Shown here in pieces: positions 1-7,090 of a stretch of DNA of 64,000 nt. The stretch's first letter is position 1; each line of letters begins with the position of its first letter. This DNA comes from Aquirufa rosea (GTDB lineage: Bacteria > Bacteroidota > Bacteroidia > Cytophagales > Spirosomataceae): the NCBI RefSeq assembly GCF_004118285.1, contig NZ_SDHY01000001.1, positions 496,001 to 560,000 of the forward strand, in the 5' to 3' direction. The notes beneath the pieces are model-generated. The model was given only the letters and a program-made list of their open reading frames with translations, ran no database searches and was not told the origin of the DNA. The position numbers were made by a program, and so were the translations under genes.

Positions 1-13
1 AATGTTTTATTTA

Positions 14-352
14 TTACATAAATCCTAACTCTAACTTGGCTACCTCTGACATCATATCTTGTGAATAAGGAGGGTCAAAAGTTAGTTCTACGGATACTTC
101 AGCCACCCCTTCAATTTCACGAATAGCTTTTTCTATGTCTACTGGAATACTCTCTGCCGAAGGGCAAGATGGAGAAGTAAGAGTCATTAATATATAGACA
201 TTATTTACTGGGAAAATCTTAATTTCATAAATCAGTCCCAATTCATAAACATCCACAGGTATTTCAGGATCATACACTGTTTTAATGGCCTTTACAACCT
301 TTTCCTTAAGGTCTGCCTCAGTAAGCACGGAACTTGGTGTGGTATTTTCCAT
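14..352 (-). CDS. sufT: SufT-like DUF59 (MIP18-family) Fe-S assembly protein
   Basis: Small cytosolic protein of 112 residues, the full length of the DUF59/MIP18 domain. Family signatures are visible: DPEIPV at residues 28-33, YELGLIY at 36-42 and TSPSCPSAE at 59-67 with the conserved Cys63. Family members help mature Fe-S proteins, acting late in cluster delivery. It is the last gene of the suf run, 3 bases downstream of sufE, which supports a role in SUF-dependent cluster assembly. The symbol is given by family and context; its exact client proteins cannot be read from sequence. Confidence 0.88.
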   Translation of the reverse strand: MENTTPSSVLTEADLKEKVVKAIKTVYDPEIPVDVYELGLIYEIKIFPVNNVYILMTLTSPSCPSAESIPVDIEKAIREIEGVAEVSVELTFDPPYSQDMMSEVAKLELGFM

Positions 353-355
353 ATT

Positions 356-781
356 TTAAACTTGTGAGGAATAGGCTAATGCATAGTTTTTCATCTGTTT
401 CACCATAGATAAAAGTCCGTTAGACCTTGTTTGTGCCAGATGTTGACTCATTCCTATTCGATCTATAAAATATAAATCAGCTTTTAAGATTTCAGTTGGA
501 CTGTGACCAGAGAGTACCCTGATTAACATGCTAATTAAACCTTTTACAATGACCGCCTCGGAATCAGCTTGAAAAATCAATTTTCCGTCTTGCATGAATG
601 CATGAAGCCAAACTTTACTTTGGCATCCTTTAATCACATTTTCATCCGTTTTTAGGTCTTCAGATAATCCTGGTAATTTCTTTCCTAAATCTATCAGATA
701 CTCATATTTATCAGCCCAATCTTCAAATAGGCCAAATTCCTCTATCAATTCCTCCTGTGTATCGTTTATCGTCGAAGCCAT
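356..781 (-). CDS. sufE: Cysteine desulfuration protein SufE
   Basis: Protein of 141 residues matching SufE length. The sulfur-accepting cysteine lies in GCQSKVWL (Cys53). SufE takes persulfide sulfur from SufS and passes it to the SufBCD scaffold in the cytosol. The gene sits 4 bases after sufS and 3 bases before sufT on the same strand, so the genes are surely co-transcribed. The start ATG at 781 gives a normal N-terminus. Nothing looks damaged. Confidence 0.95.
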   Translation of the reverse strand: MASTINDTQEELIEEFGLFEDWADKYEYLIDLGKKLPGLSEDLKTDENVIKGCQSKVWLHAFMQDGKLIFQADSEAVIVKGLISMLIRVLSGHSPTEILKADLYFIDRIGMSQHLAQTRSNGLLSMVKQMKNYALAYSSQV

Positions 782-785
782 ATTA

Positions 786-2006
786 TTATAATAACATTGT
801 CTTTACGCGCTTAAGACTTGTAACCAATCGATCAATTTCTTCTTTAGTATTGTAGAAAGAGAATGAAGCTCTGCAAGTACCTGGTATTTCAAATCGCTGC
901 ATCAAGGGTTGTGCACAGTGATGACCCGTTCTGATAGCAATTCCAAACTTGTCAAGCAAAACACCTATGTCCTGAGGATGAGTTCCATCGATCAAAAAGC
1001 TGATTACTGCAATCTTTTTGGCTGCGTTTCCAATGATTCGTAAACCATCAATTTGGCTTAATTGTTCCGTGGCATAGGCCAATAATTCATTTTCTTGTTT
1101 TTCTACCCATCCTTTATCTAGGGATTCCAAGTAATCAAAGGAGGCAGAAAACGCAATCACATCGGCAATATTAGGAGTTCCAGCTTCAAATTTATAGGGT
1201 AATTCGTTGTAGGTTGTTCCCGAAAAACTTACTTCCTTAATCATCTCTCCTCCACCTTGGTAGGGAGGCATGGCTTCTAAAAGTTCACGCTTTCCATAAA
1301 GAACCCCAACTCCGGTAGGACCAAATAATTTATGGGCTGAAAATGCAAAAAAATCCATGTCAAATTCCTGAACATCCACCTCCAAATGAGCCACTGATTG
1401 CGCTCCATCAATCAAAATTTTAGCCCCATGTGCGTGAGCTAATTCAATCATTTCCTTGATGGGATTAATGGTACCAATAGCATTGGAAACATGGTTGACA
1501 GCCACCAACTTCACCGTATTTTCTTGTAGAATTTGACAATAGGCATCCATGTCAAGCTCACCAACATCAGAAACAGGAATCACCAGAACCTCTGCCCCAC
1601 GCTCCAAAGCAATCATTTGCCAAGGCACGATGTTGGAATGATGTTCCAGATTGGAAACCAAAATTTTATCTCCAGCTTGAAAATTAGCTCTACCGTAGGT
1701 TTGTGCAACTAAATTGATACCCCCTGTAGTGCCTGAAGTGAAAATAATTTGGTCGCTAGATTCCGCATGTAAAAATTGCTGAATTTTCTTCCTTGTTAAC
1801 TCGTAAGCTGCCGTTGCTCTTTCTGCTAAACTATGTATGCCTCGATGGATGTTGGCATTATCTAAAGAATAGTAATGTTGTAGAGCATCTAATACCGCTT
1901 TAGGCTTTTGAGTTGTGGCGGCATTATCAAAATACACCAATGGAGAACCATTGACTAGCTGGTCTAATACAGGAAAATCTAAACGTATTTGTTCGATGCT
2001 GCTCAT
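786..2006 (-). CDS. sufS: Cysteine desulfurase SufS
   Basis: PLP-dependent group II cysteine desulfurase of 406 residues, the normal length. The PLP lysine is Lys226 in SAHKLFGPTG, and the catalytic cysteine is Cys364 in RTGHHCAQP. It removes sulfur from cysteine, giving alanine and an enzyme persulfide that is relayed through the neighbouring SufE. It lies between sufD and sufE with gaps of only 4 bases on each side, in the same minus-strand operon. Confidence 0.96.
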   Translation of the reverse strand: MSSIEQIRLDFPVLDQLVNGSPLVYFDNAATTQKPKAVLDALQHYYSLDNANIHRGIHSLAERATAAYELTRKKIQQFLHAESSDQIIFTSGTTGGINLVAQTYGRANFQAGDKILVSNLEHHSNIVPWQMIALERGAEVLVIPVSDVGELDMDAYCQILQENTVKLVAVNHVSNAIGTINPIKEMIELAHAHGAKILIDGAQSVAHLEVDVQEFDMDFFAFSAHKLFGPTGVGVLYGKRELLEAMPPYQGGGEMIKEVSFSGTTYNELPYKFEAGTPNIADVIAFSASFDYLESLDKGWVEKQENELLAYATEQLSQIDGLRIIGNAAKKIAVISFLIDGTHPQDIGVLLDKFGIAIRTGHHCAQPLMQRFEIPGTCRASFSFYNTKEEIDRLVTSLKRVKTMLL

Positions 2007-2010
2007 AATT

Positions 2011-3285
2011 CTATTTGGACAAATCCACCGATTGCTGAATTTTAGCCACTATTTTTTCCGTCAATAATTCACGCATCACTTCATGATCCACTTTATTAAT
2101 GACCTCTTGTACAAATGCTAATAACAATAAAGTACGCGCTGCAGGTAAGGAAATTCCTCGTGAACGCATATAAAACAAGGCTTCCTCATTCAATTGTCCC
2201 GTCGTAGTACCATGAGAACATTTGACATCATCCGCCCAAATTTCCAACTGAGGTTTGGTGTTCATAGTAGCACGGGAAGAAGCCAATACATTCCGGCAAG
2301 ATTGAAAAGCGTTAGTCTTTTGTGCATCTTGACGAACAAAGATCTTACCATTAAATACACCCGTAGCATTACCCATCAATACCCCTTTAAACAACTCATT
2401 TGATTCCGAGTGAGGCATTCGGTGGTCTACCACTGTATGAGAATCCATTAACTGATTTTCACCAGGAATGTATAATCCGTTCAAATTTGAAACTACTTGC
2501 GGGCCATTGATATAAAAATGTAAATTATTTCGAATCAAGGAGGCATTGATAGAAAAAGTGAAAGTATCCACTTGACTACCTTCTTCTTGGTAGATAAAAG
2601 TATGGTCTATATGACTAACTCCATCTTGGAAATCCTGATCTTTCAAATAGGTGAAATGAGCTCCATTAGATACAAAGATTTCCTGCACATAATTGGAAAG
2701 AATGTCGGCGGTACCTGCGGAATTTTGTTGCTCTACCAATGAAAGCTTTGCCCCTTCCTCCAAGTATATCAATAATCTGGATTGTGCGGCAGAGGCTGTT
2801 TCCAGAGAATTCACCACATATTTAAGCAAGATAGCCTGATCCACATCCACCCCCTTTTTCACCCAAATAACCCAGTGCTGAGGAGAAAGCGCCACATTTA
2901 AATCAAACAAAGAATTTTGATCTAGAATAGGATTCTTTTTTTCCCAAATAGTGCTAAAATCAGGACATTTTTGAATAAATTCCTCAAAATTCAACAATTC
3001 AATTCCTTTTTGTTGACACGGCTTTTCTACCGTAAAATGAGCATTCGTAGAGCGAATAATGCAGGAGGCCCAATCCACAGAGGAGGATATCTGAGCTTCA
3101 CCTTGGGGAAACCAATTCCGAGTCGTATCGTTAAAATCTTTCAATGACGTATATTTCCATTCCTCCCATTTGGAAGTAGGAAAGCCCTTGGATATAAATT
3201 GAGACAAGGCTTTACCCTGTTCTGAATTCTTTCCTAATTTCTCCGCAATTTCTTGCAAAGCTGTATTTAACTCTGTTGACAACAT
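2011..3285 (-). CDS. sufD: Fe-S cluster scaffold subunit SufD
   Basis: Protein of 424 residues of the SufB/SufD beta-helix family. The C-terminal half carries the family core (FNGKIFVRQDAQ, the KTNAFQSCRN region, then IWADDVKCSHGTTTGQL). Length and the position right after sufC fit SufD rather than the longer SufB (about 480 residues). SufD forms the SufBC2D complex with SufB and SufC in the cytosol. A SufB partner is not encoded in this window, which is unusual for this neighbourhood. Confidence 0.92.
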   Translation of the reverse strand: MLSTELNTALQEIAEKLGKNSEQGKALSQFISKGFPTSKWEEWKYTSLKDFNDTTRNWFPQGEAQISSSVDWASCIIRSTNAHFTVEKPCQQKGIELLNFEEFIQKCPDFSTIWEKKNPILDQNSLFDLNVALSPQHWVIWVKKGVDVDQAILLKYVVNSLETASAAQSRLLIYLEEGAKLSLVEQQNSAGTADILSNYVQEIFVSNGAHFTYLKDQDFQDGVSHIDHTFIYQEEGSQVDTFTFSINASLIRNNLHFYINGPQVVSNLNGLYIPGENQLMDSHTVVDHRMPHSESNELFKGVLMGNATGVFNGKIFVRQDAQKTNAFQSCRNVLASSRATMNTKPQLEIWADDVKCSHGTTTGQLNEEALFYMRSRGISLPAARTLLLLAFVQEVINKVDHEVMRELLTEKIVAKIQQSVDLSK

Positions 3286-3292
3286 ATCTATT

Positions 3293-4042
3293 TTAATCTA
3301 CTTGAGATTTAATCCAATCATATCCTCTTTCTTCTAATTCTAAAGCCAATTCTTTGGTTCCAGACTTCACAATACGCCCCTTATACAATACGTGTACAAA
3401 ATCAGGAACGATATAATCCAATAAACGTTGGTAGTGAGTTACAACAATGGTAGCATTTTCAGGGCTTTTCAATTTATTAACTCCCTCAGCCACTATACGT
3501 AAAGCGTCGATATCCAATCCAGAATCTGTTTCGTCCAAAATGGCCAACTTGGGATCTAAAACTGCCATTTGAAAGATTTCATTGCGTTTCTTTTCTCCTC
3601 CAGAGAAGCCTTCATTTAAGGCACGACTTAACAATGACTGGTCAATGTTTACATAGGCCATTTTCTCTTTGAACATTTTCAAAAATTGAACAGCATCCAT
3701 AGGTTCCTCTCCACGATACTTTCTAATTTCATTTACCGCTGATTTTAGGAAGTTAGTGGTAGAAACTCCTGGAATTTCGACTGGATATTGAAATGCCAAG
3801 AAAATACCCTCTGCAGCTCTCTCCTCTGGAGCTAGGTCCAATAAGTCTTTTCCTAAAAAATTAACAGAACCTTCCGTCACCTCGTAATCTTCACGACCCG
3901 CTAAAACGGAAGCTAATGTCGATTTTCCTGATCCATTGGGCCCCATGATGGCATGTACCTCACCCGTTTTAACTTCTAAATCGATTCCTCTGAGTATCTC
4001 TTTTTCACCAATTGAGGCGTGTAAATTTTTTATTAACAGCAT
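3293..4042 (-). CDS. sufC: Fe-S assembly ATPase SufC
   Basis: ABC-type ATPase of 249 residues. The Walker A motif GPNGSGKST is at residues 34-42, a SufC-style signature (EGFSGGEKKRNE) lies near 143-154, and the Walker B segment reads LAILDETDSGLD. SufC drives conformational changes in the SufB-SufD scaffold. It is the first gene of the minus-strand suf run. Upstream there is only a 144-base divergent promoter region and then an IscA-type gene on the other strand, where many Bacteroidota operons place sufB. Confidence 0.95.
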   Translation of the reverse strand: MLLIKNLHASIGEKEILRGIDLEVKTGEVHAIMGPNGSGKSTLASVLAGREDYEVTEGSVNFLGKDLLDLAPEERAAEGIFLAFQYPVEIPGVSTTNFLKSAVNEIRKYRGEEPMDAVQFLKMFKEKMAYVNIDQSLLSRALNEGFSGGEKKRNEIFQMAVLDPKLAILDETDSGLDIDALRIVAEGVNKLKSPENATIVVTHYQRLLDYIVPDFVHVLYKGRIVKSGTKELALELEERGYDWIKSQVD

Positions 4043-4073
4043 AATGTTTGAATTTGATTCTTGCTTTGTGCTG

Positions 4074-4081
4074 CAAAATTA
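4074..4081 (-). promoter_or_regulatory. Putative -7 box of the suf operon promoter
   Basis: On the minus strand this reads TAATTTTG followed by CA, matching the Bacteroidota -7 consensus TAnnTTTG. It lies 32 bases before the sufC ATG. I see no convincing TTTG -33 box at the expected distance, so confidence is limited. Confidence 0.45.
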
Positions 4082-4156
4082 TATTCAATAGATGGGAAAA
4101 ACCATAGCTTATTTAGATTCACTCTAAACAATATGTATATTTCTGTATTTTTTTTC

Positions 4157-4164
4157 TAATTTTG
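4157..4164 (+). promoter_or_regulatory. Putative -7 box for the A-type carrier gene
   Basis: TAATTTTG matches the Bacteroidota -7 consensus TAnnTTTG and lies 22 bases before the ATG at 4187. No clear -33 TTTG is visible upstream. The carrier gene and the suf operon would be driven divergently from this 144-base spacer. Confidence 0.4.
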
Positions 4165-4186
4165 TGTTCAAATAAAATTCGTCATC

Positions 4187-4513
4187 ATGATTAGTATATC
4201 CGACTTAGCAGCAGAGCGCATCAAAGAATTACGGTCAAAAGAAGGTTTAACGGAAGAATACAATATCCGCGTAGCCGTGGAAGGTGGCGGATGTTCTGGT
4301 TTGATGTATCAATTGGATTTTGCCGCAGAACCCCAAAACAATGATATGATTTTTGAGGACAAGGGTATCAAAGTGATGGTTGATAAAAAATCGATCTTAT
4401 ACTTGGCGGGCACAGAATTAGATTTCTCAGATGGTTTAAATGGAAAAGGTTTTCAATTCAAAAATCCGAATGCTTCGCGTACTTGCGGTTGCGGAGAGAG
4501 CTTTTCGATTTAA
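4187..4513 (+). CDS. A-type Fe-S carrier (IscA/SufA/ErpA family)
   Basis: Protein of 108 residues with the three cluster-binding cysteines of A-type carriers: Cys36 in GGGCSG, and Cys100 and Cys102 in the C-terminal CGCGESF. Such proteins carry Fe-S clusters or iron from scaffold to client. It is divergent from the suf operon, which supports a SufA-like role, but IscA, SufA and ErpA cannot be told apart from sequence alone. The gene ends exactly where the convergent maf gene ends (no spacer). A full-length, apparently functional member, unlike the second family member near 39.5 kb. Confidence 0.93.
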   Translation: MISISDLAAERIKELRSKEGLTEEYNIRVAVEGGGCSGLMYQLDFAAEPQNNDMIFEDKGIKVMVDKKSILYLAGTELDFSDGLNGKGFQFKNPNASRTCGCGESFSI

Positions 4514-5125
4514 TTAAAAAGCCAATTTCGACTGTCGACCGTCTAAAATATAGGGGCTAAGCATATCGTATACTCGATGAATAGGCAATCCCATGACGGT
4601 GTAAAATGAGCCTTCTAATCGGCTAATACCCACCATCCCTATAAAATCTTGAACACCATAGGCTCCTGCTTTATCTAAGGAGGAGCCACCTTTGACGTAC
4701 CTCTCAATTTCCCAATCCAGCAAATTCCTAAATGTCACTTTGGCAACATCCACCTGTGTATTTACACCGGCAGGACCCACCAAAGATACACCTGTATATA
4801 CTTCATGGGCTTTTCCTGAAAGCATTTGTAACATTCGAATAGCCTCCTGTTTATCAGCAGGTTTATTGAGAATTTGCCCATCTACTACCACAATGGTATC
4901 AGCGGCCAGTATCAGTTGATTGTTGCAACTAGAGGCTAGCACCTCTGCTTTTTTTTCTGCCAAAATCCCAGGAACATTCTCCAACTTCCATGAAGCATCA
5001 ATGGATTCATCAATATCAGCTGGTAAAACGGTAAAATCAAAGCCCGCCTGCCATAAAATTTCTTTTCGGCGAGGAGAATTGGAGGCTAATACGAGAGGAT
5101 ATTCGAGTGAAAGTGGTGTAGACAT
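4514..5125 (-). CDS. maf: Maf-family nucleoside triphosphate pyrophosphatase
   Basis: Protein of 203 residues. The N-terminal Maf signature LASNSPRRKEIL lies at about residues 13-24, followed by AADTIVVVDG and the C-terminal DKAGAYGVQDFIG motif. Maf enzymes hydrolyse dTTP, UTP or modified nucleotides to monophosphates and act as house-cleaning enzymes. It is transcribed toward the A-type carrier gene and away from marR. A TATTTTTG box on its strand (5130-5137) ends only 4 bases before the ATG, so its mRNA may be leaderless. Confidence 0.93.
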   Translation of the reverse strand: MSTPLSLEYPLVLASNSPRRKEILWQAGFDFTVLPADIDESIDASWKLENVPGILAEKKAEVLASSCNNQLILAADTIVVVDGQILNKPADKQEAIRMLQMLSGKAHEVYTGVSLVGPAGVNTQVDVAKVTFRNLLDWEIERYVKGGSSLDKAGAYGVQDFIGMVGISRLEGSFYTVMGLPIHRVYDMLSPYILDGRQSKLAF

Positions 5126-5129
5126 ATTT

Positions 5130-5137
5130 CAAAAATA
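5130..5137 (-). promoter_or_regulatory. Putative -7 box directly upstream of maf (leaderless spacing)
   Basis: On the minus strand this reads TATTTTTG, matching TAnnTTTG, then 4 bases, then the maf ATG. Transcription from such a box normally starts about 4-7 bases downstream, which would be at or next to the start codon. No clear -33 box was found. Confidence 0.35.
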
Positions 5138-5185
5138 CGTGATTTTGGATTTTAAAAACTCTTTAAAAAAAAATATTTAAAAACA

Positions 5186-5216
5186 TTTGCATTTAATGTA
5201 ATTACATTTAATTTTG
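5186..5216 (+). promoter_or_regulatory. marR promoter (TTTG, 19 bases, TAATTTTG)
   Basis: A -33 box TTTG at 5186-5189 is separated by 19 bases from a -7 box TAATTTTG at 5209-5216, an excellent match to the Bacteroidota primary sigma consensus. Transcription would begin near 5221, giving a leader of about 15 bases before the ATG at 5236. The spacer between the boxes holds a perfect palindrome. Confidence 0.72.
5195..5208. promoter_or_regulatory. 14-bp palindrome, probable MarR operator
   Basis: AATGTAATTACATT is a perfect 14-bp palindrome filling most of the spacer between the -33 and -7 boxes of the marR gene. MarR-family dimers commonly bind short AT-rich palindromes in their own promoters, so this is the likely autoregulatory site. 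I did not find a second copy before the yceI or nitroreductase genes. Confidence 0.65.
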
Positions 5217-5235
5217 CAACATCAATTTACACTTT

Positions 5236-5685
5236 ATGGAAATTGCCAGTGAATTACAACAAAGCAACTTTGCATCTGAGGAAGCCAAGGCCATTGTCAA
5301 CGTCATATTTACAGGAAATTGGGTGACTTACCAGCAACAAGAATTGCTTAAACCCTATGACCTTACGATGCAGCAGTACAATGTTCTTCGCATTTTGAGG
5401 GGACAAAATGGTAAACCCATGACCGTACTTGCCATCATTGAGCGCATGTTAGACCGGACATCCAATGCCTCGAGATTAGTGGACAAACTTGTAGAAAAAA
5501 AATGGGTACTACGAAGAGAATGCCCTAATGACCGCCGGGCTGTAGATGTATTAATCTTGCCAGAAGGTTTAGCATTACTTGAACAAATAGACGAGATTCA
5601 AAACCAATGGGCTAAACGCTTCGCTCACATGAGTCAAAAAGATTTAACACAGCTAAATGAACTTTTAGACAAATTAAGAAATTAA
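5236..5685 (+). CDS. MarR-family transcriptional regulator
   Basis: Winged-helix regulator of 149 residues. The helix-turn-helix and recognition segment (RTSNASRLVDKLVEKKWV) is followed by the wing motif NDRRAVDV typical of MarR proteins. It heads a group with a YceI-family secreted protein (76 bases downstream) and a nitroreductase-family enzyme, an arrangement that fits local control of stress or redox genes. It has its own well-formed promoter with an embedded palindrome, so autoregulation is likely. No ligand-sensing cysteine is evident. Confidence 0.9.
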   Translation: MEIASELQQSNFASEEAKAIVNVIFTGNWVTYQQQELLKPYDLTMQQYNVLRILRGQNGKPMTVLAIIERMLDRTSNASRLVDKLVEKKWVLRRECPNDRRAVDVLILPEGLALLEQIDEIQNQWAKRFAHMSQKDLTQLNELLDKLRN

Positions 5686-5761
5686 CCCAAGTACATTTCA
5701 TCAACATATTATATTCTCTCAATAATCACAGTAAAAACAATTCAAATTAATTTAAACAACC

Positions 5762-6337
5762 ATGAAAAAAGTAAGCTTTATTCTTTCCGCCTTAGCCTTT
5801 ATGGCATTTACAAATCAAACAATTGCCGCTCCTAGCACAAGTCCAGTATCTACTAAAGCTAGCAGCATTGTTTGGAACGCTAAGAAAGTAACTGGAGAAC
5901 ATACAGGTACTATCGCTATTTCAGCAGGTAAATTAGTAGTAAACAAAAATCAAATCACAGGTGGTAATTTCACCATCGACATGAAATCCATTGTTTGCAA
6001 GGACATTACTGATCCAGAATACAACAAGAAATTTATTGGTCACATTTCTTCTGGTGACTTTTTTGAAGTAGAAAAATTCCCAACTGCTCAATTTGTGATT
6101 ACAAAAGTAGTGGGTAACCAAATCAGTGGAAATTTAACTATCAAAGGAATTACTAAAGCCATCACTTTCCCTGCTCAAATTGCAGTTAATAAAGGAAAAG
6201 TGAGCGCTAAAGCCAACATTACCATTGATCGTACCGATTATGATATCAAATTTGGATCAAAGAAATTCTTCGAATCTATTGGAGATAAAGCCATTTTTGA
6301 TGACTTCACATTAGCCGTGAATTTAGTTTCAGAATAA
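5762..6337 (+). CDS. YceI-family secreted protein
   Basis: Protein of 191 residues with a signal peptide (MKKVSFILSALAFMAF then a likely cut near IAA-PS) and a YceI domain over the rest. YceI proteins are small beta-barrels (lipocalin-like) in the periplasm that bind isoprenoids or similar lipids; some are induced by stress or high pH. It follows marR and is closed by a hairpin at 6346-6378. Ligand unknown. Confidence 0.9.
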   Translation: MKKVSFILSALAFMAFTNQTIAAPSTSPVSTKASSIVWNAKKVTGEHTGTIAISAGKLVVNKNQITGGNFTIDMKSIVCKDITDPEYNKKFIGHISSGDFFEVEKFPTAQFVITKVVGNQISGNLTIKGITKAITFPAQIAVNKGKVSAKANITIDRTDYDIKFGSKKFFESIGDKAIFDDFTLAVNLVSE

Positions 6338-6345
6338 AACAATTT

Positions 6346-6378
6346 AAAGACTAAGCCTGTTAATCAGACTTAGTCTTT
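6346..6378 (+). terminator. Hairpin after the YceI gene
   Basis: A 10-bp perfect stem (arms 6346-6355 and 6369-6378) extends inward by three more pairs across one mismatch, with loop TTAAT. The run after it is only moderately T-rich, so it may be a partial terminator before the nitroreductase gene. Confidence 0.5.
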
Positions 6379-6408
6379 ATTTCAAACAAACTATAACCCT
6401 AATATAAT

Positions 6409-7038
6409 ATGTCATTAATAGACGCTTTAGAATGGAGATATGCTACCAAAAGAATGAATGGTAACAAAATTGAATCTACCAAAATAGATGCACTTTTATC
6501 CGCCATTCAATTGTCAGCTTCGGGATTTGGTCTTCAACCATATCAAATTTTGGTGATCGAAAACCCAGAAATCAAAGCTAAAATCCAACCAGCTGCATAC
6601 AATCAACCTCAAGTAGTAGAATCATCCCATTTATTGGTTTTTGCCGCTTGGAATGAAATTACGGCTGAAAAAATTGAAAACTTTATCCAATTGGTTTCAA
6701 AAACCAGAAATGTACCTGTAGAAGATTTGAAACCTTATCACGATTCCATTGCAGGGGCTTTGTTAAGTCGCTCGGTAGAGGATCAGGTAAAATGGATGGA
6801 CAAGCAAGTTTATTTGGCTTTAGGCACTGCCTTAGCTGCTGCCGCCAAATTGGAGATTGATAGCACACCTATGGAGGGTTTTAAACCTGCTGAAGTGGAT
6901 GCTATTTTAGGACTCAAAGAAAAAGGTCTTCACTCCGTTTTGATGATGGCAGTGGGTGAACGTGATGCTGCCTCAGACTTTATGGTAAATGCCAAGAAAG
7001 TTCGTTGGCCTAAAGAAGAGTTATTTATTCATCTTTAG
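6409..7038 (+). CDS. Nitroreductase-family NAD(P)H-dependent oxidoreductase
   Basis: FMN-dependent nitroreductase-family protein of 209 residues, close to NfsB-type length. The N-terminal segment (EWRYATKRM, then SASGFGLQPYQILVI) matches the FMN-binding start of the fold, and the C-terminal KGLHSVLMMAVGERD is typical. Such enzymes reduce nitro compounds or quinones with NAD(P)H in the cytosol; the natural substrate is not readable. It is the last gene of the marR group and ends at a strong bidirectional terminator. Confidence 0.9.
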   Translation: MSLIDALEWRYATKRMNGNKIESTKIDALLSAIQLSASGFGLQPYQILVIENPEIKAKIQPAAYNQPQVVESSHLLVFAAWNEITAEKIENFIQLVSKTRNVPVEDLKPYHDSIAGALLSRSVEDQVKWMDKQVYLALGTALAAAAKLEIDSTPMEGFKPAEVDAILGLKEKGLHSVLMMAVGERDAASDFMVNAKKVRWPKEELFIHL

Positions 7039-7052
7039 TTCACTTATACTCA

Positions 7053-7090
7053 AAACTAAAAAAGGTCTCCTCGGAGACCTTTTTTAGTTT
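7053..7090. terminator. Bidirectional Rho-independent terminator
   Basis: An 18-bp perfect stem (7053-7070 with 7073-7090) has a GC core GGTCTCC/GGAGACC flanked by A6 and T6. It serves the nitroreductase gene (+) and the convergent CCA-enzyme gene (-), whose stop codon lies inside the right arm. Confidence 0.9.
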
